This document shows, in pieces, positions 23,578 through 31,379 of a stretch of DNA of 34,840 nucleotides. The stretch comes from a virus, in the IMG/VR virus record IMGVR_UViG_3300046007_002436, positions 1 to 34,840 of that record, one strand, 5' to 3'. Both the position numbers and the translations under genes were made by a program. Each line of letters starts with the position of its first letter. The stretch's first letter is position 1. The notes below the pieces were generated by a model, which saw nothing but the letters and a program-made list of their open reading frames with translations, searched no databases and was not told where the DNA came from.

Positions 23578-24295
23578 ATTGGGGGAGGTCGGTGTTGGAA
23601 GCTTCAAAGAAGGCAGGCATTCTGGATCGTTTGGTGTCGCTCAATCCAGGAGCCTTGCCACGTTCATAGAGGGAATCTGACTGTGCAAGCCAGAAGTCTT
23701 TGTCCAGGTATTTGTTGGAGCTGGACTTGAGGCCATCAATCACCCATCCCACAGTCGCTCGGCGTAGTCGATTGAGACTTTGCGTCGATTTGAGTCCAAG
23801 CTCAGAGCAGACCATTGAGTGGACGGCAACGTGAACTTGCTCGTCTCGGCTGATGTCGGCTGCGGTTGTTCGGATTCCGATGTCACCGTTGAATCGGTAG
23901 AAGGGGAGAAGTACGAAGAAGACACTGCGCTCTAGGATTGCTGCTTTGAGGATTGGATGTTCAGGTGCCTCGATCCACGCCTTCAGGACATGAGCACCTT
24001 CACGCTCTGCTCGATCGTCTGTGCCGTGGGCCTCGATCACGAAGTCCAGGGCCTGGTCGTGTCGCTCCTCGTCTCTGACGTTGCTCTCTAGGGCCTCTAC
24101 AACACCCTTGGTGCCCGGTAGATCCTTGCGGAGAGCTTCCCTGAGGAAGTCAGCCACAGGCAGCTCCAGGCGCCTCAGAGCAAGGGCTCGGTACATGGAC
24201 TCTTCGGAGCCCTCAACCAGACGGCCACGTTGAACAGCAACAGGCGTCCACTTACGTTTACGACTAATGACTTGTAGGTATGGGGAATCGGCCAT
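23570..24295 (-). CDS. nrdB: Class I ribonucleotide reductase beta subunit, compact phage form
   Basis: 241 residues versus about 340-375 for cellular NrdB. All six di-metal ligand positions can be assigned with the family spacing: E44, E76-x2-H79, E122, E152-x2-H155 (E. coli D84, E115, H118, E204, E238, H241). The position four residues after H79, where E. coli has the radical Tyr122, is L83. A C-terminal tyrosine (Y240 in LPQYG) can serve as the inter-subunit radical relay like E. coli Tyr356. Small divergent beta subunits of this kind were reported as overlooked genes next to the alpha gene in P-SSP7-type cyanophages (Cyano SP class I). Two bases separate it from nrdA. It should generate the oxidant for nucleotide reduction; metal content and radical type are unknown. 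Confidence 0.85.
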   Translation of the reverse strand: MADSPYLQVISRKRKWTPVAVQRGRLVEGSEESMYRALALRRLELPVADFLREALRKDLPGTKGVVEALESNVRDEERHDQALDFVIEAHGTDDRAEREGAHVLKAWIEAPEHPILKAAILERSVFFVLLPFYRFNGDIGIRTTAADISRDEQVHVAVHSMVCSELGLKSTQSLNRLRRATVGWVIDGLKSSSNKYLDKDFWLAQSDSLYERGKAPGLSDTKRSRMPAFFEASNTDLPQYG

Positions 24296-24297
24296 GA

Positions 24298-25701
24298 CTA
24301 TTCACTGCAGGCTGAGCAGAAGTTATCGTTTTGATCAATAGAGCAGGACTCATCAAGATTGAAGAAATCCTTGTAGTCGTCATCAAGTGCAGCCAGAGCA
24401 TCGTCTTTCGACTGGGTATCTGGCATGACCTGGAGAGAGTAGTAGAGAGACGTTTGTGGGGAGTTGAGCCAGTCTTCTAGGAAGGCTTCGTCGTAAGTGA
24501 CGACATCACTCCAGCTGTTGTAGGAGTAACCGTGGAACAACCCAGTCTTCTGGAACAGCAGGACGATGCCATCTACGACCTTGTTGTACGTCCTCCAGCC
24601 TACCTCAGAAGCAATCTCGATGTCAGGAGGGTATGTGTAAGACAGAACACCAAAGGTGCCACTGTCTCGATCAACCTCTCGGCTGATAGGAGGTGCAATT
24701 TCTGGAGCAGTAGTGTAGCCCCGGAGATCCTTGTTTTGGTAAGAGCAGCTGGCTGTGGGAGCGATACAAAAGGCACGTTCCATTCCAGCATTGCGAGCTA
24801 CGCTGGCTGCACGATTGATACCAAGGGCAAGGTAAAAGACTGCAGCATTGGCGGGAGTGACTGTGGTGATTTCTCCTTCATGGTAGGCTTCAAGAGCTTC
24901 ACCAAACTGGTAGTAGCTGATCTTGTTCTGAGCCAGGAAGTTGGCTAGTCCTAGATTTCCCAATCCAACTTGACGATCCACATCAGGACTAAGGTACTCA
25001 CCAGTGCTGCCCACACCTGTCCTTGCGTGGAGAGCAACCAACTCCTCCATTGCTTTTGGGAAGACATAAGCGAGGCTGCCGGTTGTGCAGGCTCCAAGGT
25101 TGACATGCTGGAGGAGGCAGGTTCCACGAGATTGAAGGTAGACTTCAAGGCAGACGTTTCCATAGATTCTATCGCCTTCTTCGTTGTAACGGATTTTGTT
25201 AAGCCAAATGTCGCCACGCTTGATACCCTCAAGCAAAGCTGGAATGACTCCATATCTGGCATCTTCAAGTAAGTGCTCATCGACATCAACACACCTCTTC
25301 ACCCAAGGTAGCTGGGCACGAGGAGTATTGATAAACTCAAGTATGTCAGGGTGATCATAATCAAGGTGAAGCACCACTGCTCCATTCTTGTAGACACCAC
25401 CACGCCTAAGGGTCTCATTCAGGGACGAATAGATGCGAGCAAAAGAAACTGGCCCAGAAGAAACAAGACCACGGCCATTGTCAGCTCCAGCGGGGCGTAG
25501 CTTAGAAAGATGGACCGCGCAACCAGCACCATTGCGAAGAGCGTGGGAGACAAAACGCCAAGAAGCTTCAATACCGTTCGGACCCTCCATAGAGTCCTCG
25601 ACAACAAAGACCGTGCAGGAAACGGGGAGCCGTGATTCGGGGTTGTCGATCCAGGATTGAACACGGCCAGTGCGAGCAATAGGGTTTGCAGATTCGGTCA
25701 T
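24298..25701 (-). CDS. nrdA: Class I ribonucleotide reductase alpha subunit, compact Cyano-SP-like form
   Basis: 467 residues, far shorter than NrdA (about 760). Active-site features: C29 in PVSCTVFVVEDSMEG, N182-V-C184-L-E186 (thiyl radical cysteine and glutamate), C195 (CLLQHVNLG) pairing with C29, the phosphate-binding P315-TASCS, and a C-terminal C462-x2-C465 for re-reduction. A tyrosine pair Y420-Y421 in SLYYSLQ matches the radical-transfer Tyr730-Tyr731 of class I enzymes; class II enzymes lack it, so B12-dependent annotation would be wrong. No N-terminal ATP cone, so no dATP activity switch of that type is visible. It reduces ribonucleotides to deoxynucleotides for phage replication together with nrdB. 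The start overlaps the preceding gene by 4 bases. Confidence 0.9.
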   Translation of the reverse strand: MTESANPIARTGRVQSWIDNPESRLPVSCTVFVVEDSMEGPNGIEASWRFVSHALRNGAGCAVHLSKLRPAGADNGRGLVSSGPVSFARIYSSLNETLRRGGVYKNGAVVLHLDYDHPDILEFINTPRAQLPWVKRCVDVDEHLLEDARYGVIPALLEGIKRGDIWLNKIRYNEEGDRIYGNVCLEVYLQSRGTCLLQHVNLGACTTGSLAYVFPKAMEELVALHARTGVGSTGEYLSPDVDRQVGLGNLGLANFLAQNKISYYQFGEALEAYHEGEITTVTPANAAVFYLALGINRAASVARNAGMERAFCIAPTASCSYQNKDLRGYTTAPEIAPPISREVDRDSGTFGVLSYTYPPDIEIASEVGWRTYNKVVDGIVLLFQKTGLFHGYSYNSWSDVVTYDEAFLEDWLNSPQTSLYYSLQVMPDTQSKDDALAALDDDYKDFFNLDESCSIDQNDNFCSACSE

Positions 25702-25946
25702 AGGTGTGGATTCTCGATAAAGTGATCAATGTGCTCTACGTCTTCTAGTTCAAGCCACTCAAGGAACTCCCAAGAGTCTAGGTGGGGCTTGCCTCGTAAC
25801 TCTAGGAGCCTCTCGTTTTTCTTGTACCAGGCCCTGTAGCAATCTGGATGTGAGGACCATACTGGTCGGCCAGTGCGAACATCCACATCGATTAAATAGG
25901 CCCTGGTGTTTAGGTCAGGCTCTGTACCCAGAACTACAGGGCTCAT
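25698..25946 (-). CDS. Hypothetical protein, 82 aa
   Basis: No family recognised. A soluble protein with a beta-like N-terminal part (TRAYLIDVDVRTGRPVWSS, residues 14-32) and an acidic C-terminal helix (DSWEFLEWLELEDVEHIDHF). It lies between the MazG-like and nrdA genes with 2-base and overlapping junctions (ATGA), so it is expressed with the nucleotide metabolism genes. A regulatory or accessory role for these enzymes is only a possibility. Confidence 0.6.
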   Translation of the reverse strand: MSPVVLGTEPDLNTRAYLIDVDVRTGRPVWSSHPDCYRAWYKKNERLLELRGKPHLDSWEFLEWLELEDVEHIDHFIENPHL

Positions 25947-25948
25947 GG

Positions 25949-26308
25949 TTAGACGAGATCGTTGAGGAATGGAGGTATGTAGTCAGGACCCTTGAGTACC
26001 TTACCAGCTGAGTTCTTGAGGCACTTACCGTTAACCAGCTTGGTCATGTTGGACTGATGCACCCGCTCTAGGGCTTGATCAAGATCCCAACCACGAGCAG
26101 CTGCGAACTGGTAGCACACGTACACCAGGTCGGAAAGCTCCTTGAGCTGGTCTACCCTAGCACCGTTGGTCTCAACCTCACAGCAGAACTCATTGTACTC
26201 CTCAAAGATCAGATCAAGTTGACCTTGGATAAGTCTAGGGTCATCGCTATGGATAGGCTGCTCCATTGCGGAACGGAACTCGTAGGCTTCTTGGATACGT
26301 TGGGTCAT
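25949..26308 (-). CDS. MazG-like nucleotide pyrophosphohydrolase
   Basis: 119 residues, one MazG-type helical domain. The metal-binding signature EExxE...ExxD is present: E36-E37-x2-E40 (EEYNE) and E57-x2-D60 (ELSD), followed by the hydrophobic helix LVYVCYQFAA. The C-terminus has the NMTKLVNGKC...KVLKGPDYIPP motif common to phage MazG-like proteins. The enzyme would hydrolyse (d)NTPs to monophosphates; in cyanophages it was suggested to act on dGTP/dCTP or stress nucleotides. It overlaps the DUF6378-like gene by 4 bases and sits upstream of the reductase genes, fitting a role in nucleotide pool control. Confidence 0.85.
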   Translation of the reverse strand: MTQRIQEAYEFRSAMEQPIHSDDPRLIQGQLDLIFEEYNEFCCEVETNGARVDQLKELSDLVYVCYQFAAARGWDLDQALERVHQSNMTKLVNGKCLKNSAGKVLKGPDYIPPFLNDLV

Positions 26309-26799
26309 TGAGAAACTCCATCAAGTCGGTCAGCTACCAGCTTAGCATAGCCAGCAATGTCGTGCCAGGAATCCGAGTAGTTTGGATCCCCATTTACAAT
26401 TCTCCCGATTTTGTGGAAGATCATGTGGAGAGCCTCCTTTTGATCAGACTGCAGTTGCTTGTCACGACGCTCCAGTTCATCCCCAACAAACCCAAGAAGG
26501 GCTTGTGTGACAAAGGCATGATCAGTGAACTTGCCGTAGCGTCCACCTCGCTCCTTGAGGAGGTCTTCAGTGTTGATCTGAGTCACCGGTTGATTGTTGA
26601 TTGAATAGCTCACGGTAGGCTGGGTTGTTGCGGATTCGATAGAGTTGCCAGCTCGATACCAATCTTCCCAGGGGTCCTTTACGGTATCCGAGTCGGTCGA
26701 ACCAGAGTCGGATTCGGATACAGGTTCCAAGGTAGATTCGGTTGATTTGCTGAGCATACGCTCTGGATTGGAGGACAAGATAAGCCGGTAAGTTGCCAT
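26305..26799 (-). CDS. DUF6378-like phage protein
   Basis: 164 residues. The first 80 are a low-complexity Ser/Thr/Glu/Asp-rich region. The C-terminal 85 residues carry the pattern LLKERGGRYGKFTDHAFV...DQKEALHMIFHKIGRIVNGDP..DSWHDIAGYAKL, split here as motif keys (LLxERGxRYG; EALxMIxxKIxRIxNGDPxxxDSWxDIAGYAKL), which I know as a widespread phage domain (DUF6378, from memory) of unproven function. It is often encoded near MazG-like and nucleotide-modifying genes, as here. A shorter form from M15 is possible. Helical and conserved acidic/His residues make a nucleotide-related helical-bundle enzyme plausible, but this is inference. Confidence 0.7.
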   Translation of the reverse strand: MATYRLILSSNPERMLSKSTESTLEPVSESDSGSTDSDTVKDPWEDWYRAGNSIESATTQPTVSYSINNQPVTQINTEDLLKERGGRYGKFTDHAFVTQALLGFVGDELERRDKQLQSDQKEALHMIFHKIGRIVNGDPNYSDSWHDIAGYAKLVADRLDGVSQ

Positions 26800-26829
26800 A
26801 AATAGAACATAGAATGATGAAGATAGAGA

Positions 26830-27645
26830 TCAATTCAACCCAGGCAGTGGTGGAGGGGTCCATAGATGCACGTCGTTGTTTTCGTATTCGCCTGGGCGAA
26901 GGATTCGGGCTAGAGTGGCATTGCGGATAGCGTCCTCTTCAGTGAGACCAGCCTTTAGGTACTCCCCTAGGATAGCAGCCCACCACCGTTCCCTGGGGGT
27001 GTTGTCGAGAATCTTCTTGGCAGCTACCTCACCCTTACCGGGGATCCCCTTGTAACCATCTACCGGGTCTCCGGTGATGATCTGCTGGTAGAAGAAGTAG
27101 TCAGCCTCCTGTTCTGTGACAGTGAACTCTTGCTTCTCGTCATAGTGGCGACAAGCAATCTGCTTCATGTCCTTATCAGGTGAGACGAGGATGAAGTCAT
27201 TGTCATCGAGATGGCAGTCAATACCGAGGGAATCATCCGCTTCAATGTTTGGGTAGGTACGTGTAGGGTAGTTCTCGTCACACCACTGAAGAAGGCGTTT
27301 GTATCCTACAGGCTTCCTCTTGATACGCTGGCCCTTGTATTCAGGGTCAACCACCTTACGGAAGTTGGTGTGGTGTGAGAAGTAGAGGATCACATCGTCC
27401 GTCTCAAACTGCCTCCTGAGGCTGGTCAAGACTGACTCAAAGGATCTGACGACCTCCTTGAAGTTGGACGAAATGGTGATCAGGTCTTCTCCCCAATCTA
27501 GCTCCTCTTCATTTTGCTGACAAGCACGGTAAGCGTAAAAGTCAGCGTCGATGCGTAGCTGTGTCTCAGTGGCAGTCTGCCCAGCTTTCACCTTCTTTGG
27601 CTTCCGCTGCGAGGGGTACTTTGAGTTTGAAGTGTTTTCCGACAT
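26830..27645 (-). CDS. 5'-3' exonuclease, gp6-like (FEN/PIN-like fold)
   Basis: 271 residues (T7 gp6 is 300). Family motifs: RIDADFYAYRA (metal Asp, residues about 31-41), YFSHHTNFRKVVDPEYKGQR (residues about 89-108), IEADDSLGID and SPDKDMKQI (catalytic acids), then GDPVDGYKGIPGKGEVAAKKIL, the helix-hairpin-helix-like DNA-binding part. In T7 the enzyme removes RNA primers, degrades host DNA and shapes recombination ends. The ATG lies inside the 3' end of the DNA polymerase gene, giving an 80-base out-of-frame overlap; a later start would cut into a basic, Lys-rich N-terminal tail, so the longer form is retained. No strong ribosome-binding site is seen. Confidence 0.88.
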   Translation of the reverse strand: MSENTSNSKYPSQRKPKKVKAGQTATETQLRIDADFYAYRACQQNEEELDWGEDLITISSNFKEVVRSFESVLTSLRRQFETDDVILYFSHHTNFRKVVDPEYKGQRIKRKPVGYKRLLQWCDENYPTRTYPNIEADDSLGIDCHLDDNDFILVSPDKDMKQIACRHYDEKQEFTVTEQEADYFFYQQIITGDPVDGYKGIPGKGEVAAKKILDNTPRERWWAAILGEYLKAGLTEEDAIRNATLARILRPGEYENNDVHLWTPPPLPGLN

Positions 27646-29335
27646 TAGGCATGGTTGAGGTTAGGACTGTCTTCACAACTTCAGCTATGATTGGGGTGCA
27701 AGCAAGCTGTATTTCATCATGGATAAAGCCTAGAGGCTGGTAGTTAACCCCAGGGATTAGACCATAGCGTTCAAGGATTCCGTAGCTGTCTACCAGCCAC
27801 TTCTTGCACACAATCGCACCAGCTGACTGAAGCAGGTAGTTCAGGGCAGCGTGCTTCTTCCCTTGGAGCCTGATAGGTCTACCGTCAAGTCCCTTAAGAA
27901 TGTCACCATCAGCCTTCTTGGCTACAGCTTGAAGTAGTTGACCAAGACCTGGGATAGCTGCAGTGAACTTGGCTCGGATCTCCTTGCCTAGTTTGACTGC
28001 AGCCTTACCCTTAACGGTTGAGTCTGTTGTTACCCCAAGCTTCTCATCACCCGCACCGTAGATGAAGGCGTAGGTGATGCTCTTTACCTGCTTCCTTGAT
28101 ACTCCGATTGCATCAGCGTTGATTTGGTGGATGTCACCGTTCACCACGATGTCAGCGAAGCGCCCTCCATCGAAGAAGGCGAGGTAGTGGCCGAGCATCC
28201 GAAGCTCAAGACCAGAGGCGTCTGCCCCGATCTGAACCATCCCCTCTGGGGGCACGAAGAGAGCCCTGCAGCGGGGGTCTGAGGCCACCTGACCCAGGTT
28301 GGGGTTGGAGTGGGCATTGCGCCCCGTGTTGGTTGCCAGGACGCACCTGTGGTGGATCCTACCTTCAGGGGTGACCCGCTGGAGCCAGGAGTTCTTCCCA
28401 GAGGAGAGCTGGCCTAGGGCCTTCTGTAGATCGAGGAGGCGGGCAAAGGTCTTGGCCTCTTCCGTCCCAATCCCAAGAAGAACGGTTTCGTCAATCTTGG
28501 GTTTCCCGGTGTCAGTCTTCTCTTCAGGCTTCCACCCTCTCCAGGTTTGAAAGGCCCAGGCAATGTGGTCGCGGCTTGTGGGATTGAACTCCTTCAGCTT
28601 GGTACACACTGCCCCCTTGATGTAGCCCTTGGACTTATTGTCTCTGGCTGGAGTAAACTTGGATCCCTCGACGTAAGGGAATTTGTCACGCATGGCGTCT
28701 GCCAGCGAGCAGCTCTCCTGCTGTAGTTCAAGCTCAAGAGTCTGTGCAGCCTTCACATCAAAGGGCCACCCCAGGAACTCCTGCTGGGCCATAATGCGGG
28801 CACACTCATGCTCCAACTGAATGGAAGGGCCATGCTCCTCGATGAACTTACTGAATCTACCAAACAGTGTGGCAGATACAATAACATCTTGAGTACAGTA
28901 GTCCTCCATCTCTTGGGACCACTCCTTCCAGTCTGTGTTGTGGCAGAAGCCATCCTTGTACTCACCCAACCGGTAGCCCCAAGCTTCAAGGCTGTGGCGG
29001 CCATAGAGCTTGACTGGCATCCTGATAGGCTTCTGCCTGAAGTCCCGGTTGAGGATGTCAGGGAACCTCATCTGACTGAGGATCAAGGTGTCGATGACAT
29101 CTCGCTCATGGAAGTTATCAGGGAAGAACTGCTTCAGTACAGGGATGTCGAACGAGACGATGTTGTGGCCTACAAGAAGCTCAGCATCGGATAGTAATCG
29201 CACGCCATCAAGCAAGTAGCCTTCCCTGAATCTATGCACATGGCCGTGATCAAGATCCCGTGCAACAATGCAGTGGATCTTGGATAGCCCCTGGCGAGGA
29301 AGGCCATCCGTTTCAATGTCAAAGGCTAGGCGCAT
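27566..29335 (-). CDS. Family A DNA polymerase (gp5-like)
   Basis: 589 residues from ATG 29335 (MRLAFDIETDG). Exonuclease: D6/E8, D63 in SFDIP, D150 in YCTQD. Polymerase: motif A D372 (GADASGLELR), O-helix R414-x3-K418-x3-Y422 (YAFIYGAGDEKLG), motif C H539-D540-E541, and a conserved C-terminal SWADCH like T7 NWAICH. Y422 sits where E. coli Pol I has Phe762 and T7 has Tyr526. Between residues about 220 and 250 only some 30 residues replace the roughly 75-residue thioredoxin-binding loop of T7 gp5. Replicates phage DNA with the primase-helicase and SSB. Overlaps the nucleotidyltransferase gene by 17 bases upstream and the exonuclease gene by 80 bases downstream. Confidence 0.95.
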   Translation of the reverse strand: MRLAFDIETDGLPRQGLSKIHCIVARDLDHGHVHRFREGYLLDGVRLLSDAELLVGHNIVSFDIPVLKQFFPDNFHERDVIDTLILSQMRFPDILNRDFRQKPIRMPVKLYGRHSLEAWGYRLGEYKDGFCHNTDWKEWSQEMEDYCTQDVIVSATLFGRFSKFIEEHGPSIQLEHECARIMAQQEFLGWPFDVKAAQTLELELQQESCSLADAMRDKFPYVEGSKFTPARDNKSKGYIKGAVCTKLKEFNPTSRDHIAWAFQTWRGWKPEEKTDTGKPKIDETVLLGIGTEEAKTFARLLDLQKALGQLSSGKNSWLQRVTPEGRIHHRCVLATNTGRNAHSNPNLGQVASDPRCRALFVPPEGMVQIGADASGLELRMLGHYLAFFDGGRFADIVVNGDIHQINADAIGVSRKQVKSITYAFIYGAGDEKLGVTTDSTVKGKAAVKLGKEIRAKFTAAIPGLGQLLQAVAKKADGDILKGLDGRPIRLQGKKHAALNYLLQSAGAIVCKKWLVDSYGILERYGLIPGVNYQPLGFIHDEIQLACTPIIAEVVKTVLTSTMPNVGKHFKLKVPLAAEAKEGESWADCH

Positions 29336-29780
29336 TGAATTGTGATTTAGGGTTACTGAACTCAGACAAGAGACCCTCAAATAGCTTCACACGGGTAGCC
29401 TTGCGAGCTAGAAGTCCTGGCCCCGGATGTAGGCACTGAGCCAAACTACGCACAGCTACTGTGGCATTCCACCAAGCTGAGTACTCCAATTCAGAGTCCA
29501 CAACAACGGCGTTGTAAATAATCCCATTCTTCTCTATCTTGAAGCTGCTGTTAGGGAAGTAAGTTGATTCCTCCCAGAAACCTGTTTCTCCTGATCGGAG
29601 CCTATTAAAATGCTCCCGTCTGATTACAAAATCAATGTCCCCAGGATTTACGCCAGGCAAGCCGTAAGCAGCAGTGCCAGTGATAAAGAAGAAGTTTTGA
29701 ATCCCAGAAACAGGACTCCCGTTAATCAAGTCAGTAAAGACTAATGCTTCAGCAACCCTTTGATTGAGTGTCAGTTTCAT
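29319..29780 (-). CDS. Small nucleotidyltransferase-fold protein (MNT/pol beta-like)
   Basis: 153 residues. The N-terminal half carries the nucleotidyltransferase pattern: G35-T-x3-G40, then D48-I-D50 in GVNPGDIDFVI, with D95 at the end of a strand (NAVVVD) as a possible third acidic residue. The C-terminal half is helical (SAWWNATVAVRSLAQ, LLARKATRVKLFEGLLSEF). It is placed 3 bases after the primase-helicase gene and overlaps the DNA polymerase gene, so it is co-expressed with the replisome. Substrate unknown: tRNA, nucleotide, or protein AMPylation are all possible. No HEPN partner is encoded beside it. Confidence 0.65.
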   Translation of the reverse strand: MKLTLNQRVAEALVFTDLINGSPVSGIQNFFFITGTAAYGLPGVNPGDIDFVIRREHFNRLRSGETGFWEESTYFPNSSFKIEKNGIIYNAVVVDSELEYSAWWNATVAVRSLAQCLHPGPGLLARKATRVKLFEGLLSEFSNPKSQFNAPSL

Positions 29781-29783
29781 AGC

Positions 29784-31379
29784 TTAAAACGGTTCCTCCT
29801 CCGAAGAGTCAAGTGAGTTGAAGGTAGCAGCCAGGATCTCAGTCTGCCTGCCTGTCTCTGTATTGTAGCACAGAACCCCTGCAGGTCCGGTGCGTCCGTT
29901 GAAGCGGTTCTTGAGGACCACCAGGTTGGACTCATCATCCCCGGCTGAGAGGTTCCTCTCCAGGGCGATCACGATGTCAGACAGCTGTACGATGGCGTGT
30001 GAGCCCCGCAGCTGGCCTAGGGAGACCTTCCCCCCATCTTCGTGTCCCTTGTCCCCCTGAGGCCGCCTGAGGTGGCTGATGAGCAGCATCCCCACTCTGG
30101 TCTCCTCCACGAAGGAGCGGAGCTTGGTCATGGTCACATCAATCAGCTTGCGCTCGTCCCCTGTGTCATTACCACTGAGCAGGATCGAGAGGTGATCGAG
30201 GACAATCCACTTGACCCCGTGAGCCATAACTAGGAATCGGCAGTCAGCCAGGATTGCATCCGGGTCCACTGATCCGAAGCCGTCACGTAGAAACACCCGT
30301 CCTGTGCCAAGAGTAGCACTGAATGCTTCCTTGAGATCGCCGGAGTTGTCGATGTGGAGTGGTCGATCAGCTTTGACACTCATCAACCTAAGGGCTGTCC
30401 GTTGGATGGACTCCTCTAGGGCAATGTAGCCAATAGTATGACCCTCATCGACAAGGTGCTGAGCAACCTCACCGCAGAAGGTAGATTTGCCAACACCAGT
30501 ACCTGCTGTGACTGTGACCAGCTCACCCAAGCGCAAGCCCATCGTCACACTGTTAAGCCCAATGAAAGGCCATGAAGCATCTTTCCCGGTTAGTGGTTTC
30601 TGAACTAGATCAAACAGGGTGGACCCGTCGATGATTGTCTTCGGCTTCCAAGGCTCAGCATTGTAGATGGCCTGCAGTACCGCTGCTGTGTCTCCAGCTT
30701 GAATCGCCTCATTCGCATCCTTGTAAGGAGAAATGGTGGCGATCTTGCATCTGTTGTGGGGGAACAGTGGGGCACACTCTTGAGCAGCCTTTTGTCCTTC
30801 AGAGTCAGAGTCAAAGAATAGAATAATCTCCTCAAAGTTGAGCAACCACTTGAGCTGACGTTCAAGGCTTTTCCTGGCAGACTTCGCACCGTTCGGGATG
30901 CTTACAACTGGCCAGGTAGGTCGTACCTTGAACACGCTCAAAGCGTCGATCTCACCTTCAGTGATTGTGATGCTTTTCCCCTTACCCCACAGCTGCTGGC
31001 CAAAGAGTGTTTTGGAGTTGACACCAGAGTAGAAGAAGTCCTTCCCTGGTTGCCTCCCCTTGAATCCACACAGCTGACGCTCTTCGTCGTAGTACGGAAA
31101 CTTGATAGTTTGAGTCTCAGAGTCGTACCTGACGTTGAACTTCTTGCACTGCTCTTGGTTGATGTTGCGGGTCTTTAGGCGAATAATCTCGCCAGTGAAA
31201 TCCATAATTGCACGTCGATTTGGCTTTTGGATTGTGTCGCCTGTTGAACCTGTATGGTGGCCACAGGAGAAGCAATGAGTATGACCGTCAGTGTAGACAG
31301 CATTGGCATCGCTACTCCCGCAGCTTGGGCAGGGCTCATGGCAGACGAACTCCGAATCAGAGTCGTCTAGTTGAACCAT
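29784..31379 (-). CDS. DNA primase-helicase, gp4-like
   Basis: 531 residues (T7 gp4A 566). The zinc finger C17-x2-C20 and C36-x2-C39 has the same residue numbers as in T7. The TOPRIM domain shows E141 (ITEGEIDA) and D190/D192 (FFDSDSEG). The helicase domain has Walker A 293-300 (GTGVGKST), Walker B-like WIVLDHLSIL, the LISHLRRP segment, QLRGSHAIVQLSD (motif H4) and an arginine-finger region LKNRFNGRTG. The C-terminus SLDSSEEEPF is an acidic tail with terminal Phe, as in T7 gp4, where it binds the polymerase. It unwinds DNA and makes primers at the fork. Overlaps the endonuclease gene by 13 bases. Confidence 0.95.
   Translation of the reverse strand: MVQLDDSDSEFVCHEPCPSCGSSDANAVYTDGHTHCFSCGHHTGSTGDTIQKPNRRAIMDFTGEIIRLKTRNINQEQCKKFNVRYDSETQTIKFPYYDEERQLCGFKGRQPGKDFFYSGVNSKTLFGQQLWGKGKSITITEGEIDALSVFKVRPTWPVVSIPNGAKSARKSLERQLKWLLNFEEIILFFDSDSEGQKAAQECAPLFPHNRCKIATISPYKDANEAIQAGDTAAVLQAIYNAEPWKPKTIIDGSTLFDLVQKPLTGKDASWPFIGLNSVTMGLRLGELVTVTAGTGVGKSTFCGEVAQHLVDEGHTIGYIALEESIQRTALRLMSVKADRPLHIDNSGDLKEAFSATLGTGRVFLRDGFGSVDPDAILADCRFLVMAHGVKWIVLDHLSILLSGNDTGDERKLIDVTMTKLRSFVEETRVGMLLISHLRRPQGDKGHEDGGKVSLGQLRGSHAIVQLSDIVIALERNLSAGDDESNLVVLKNRFNGRTGPAGVLCYNTETGRQTEILAATFNSLDSSEEEPF

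Noticed and set aside
24298-25701. Class II (B12-dependent) ribonucleotide reductase
   Set aside because: The Tyr420-Tyr421 radical-transfer pair and the adjacent beta subunit gene indicate a class I enzyme.
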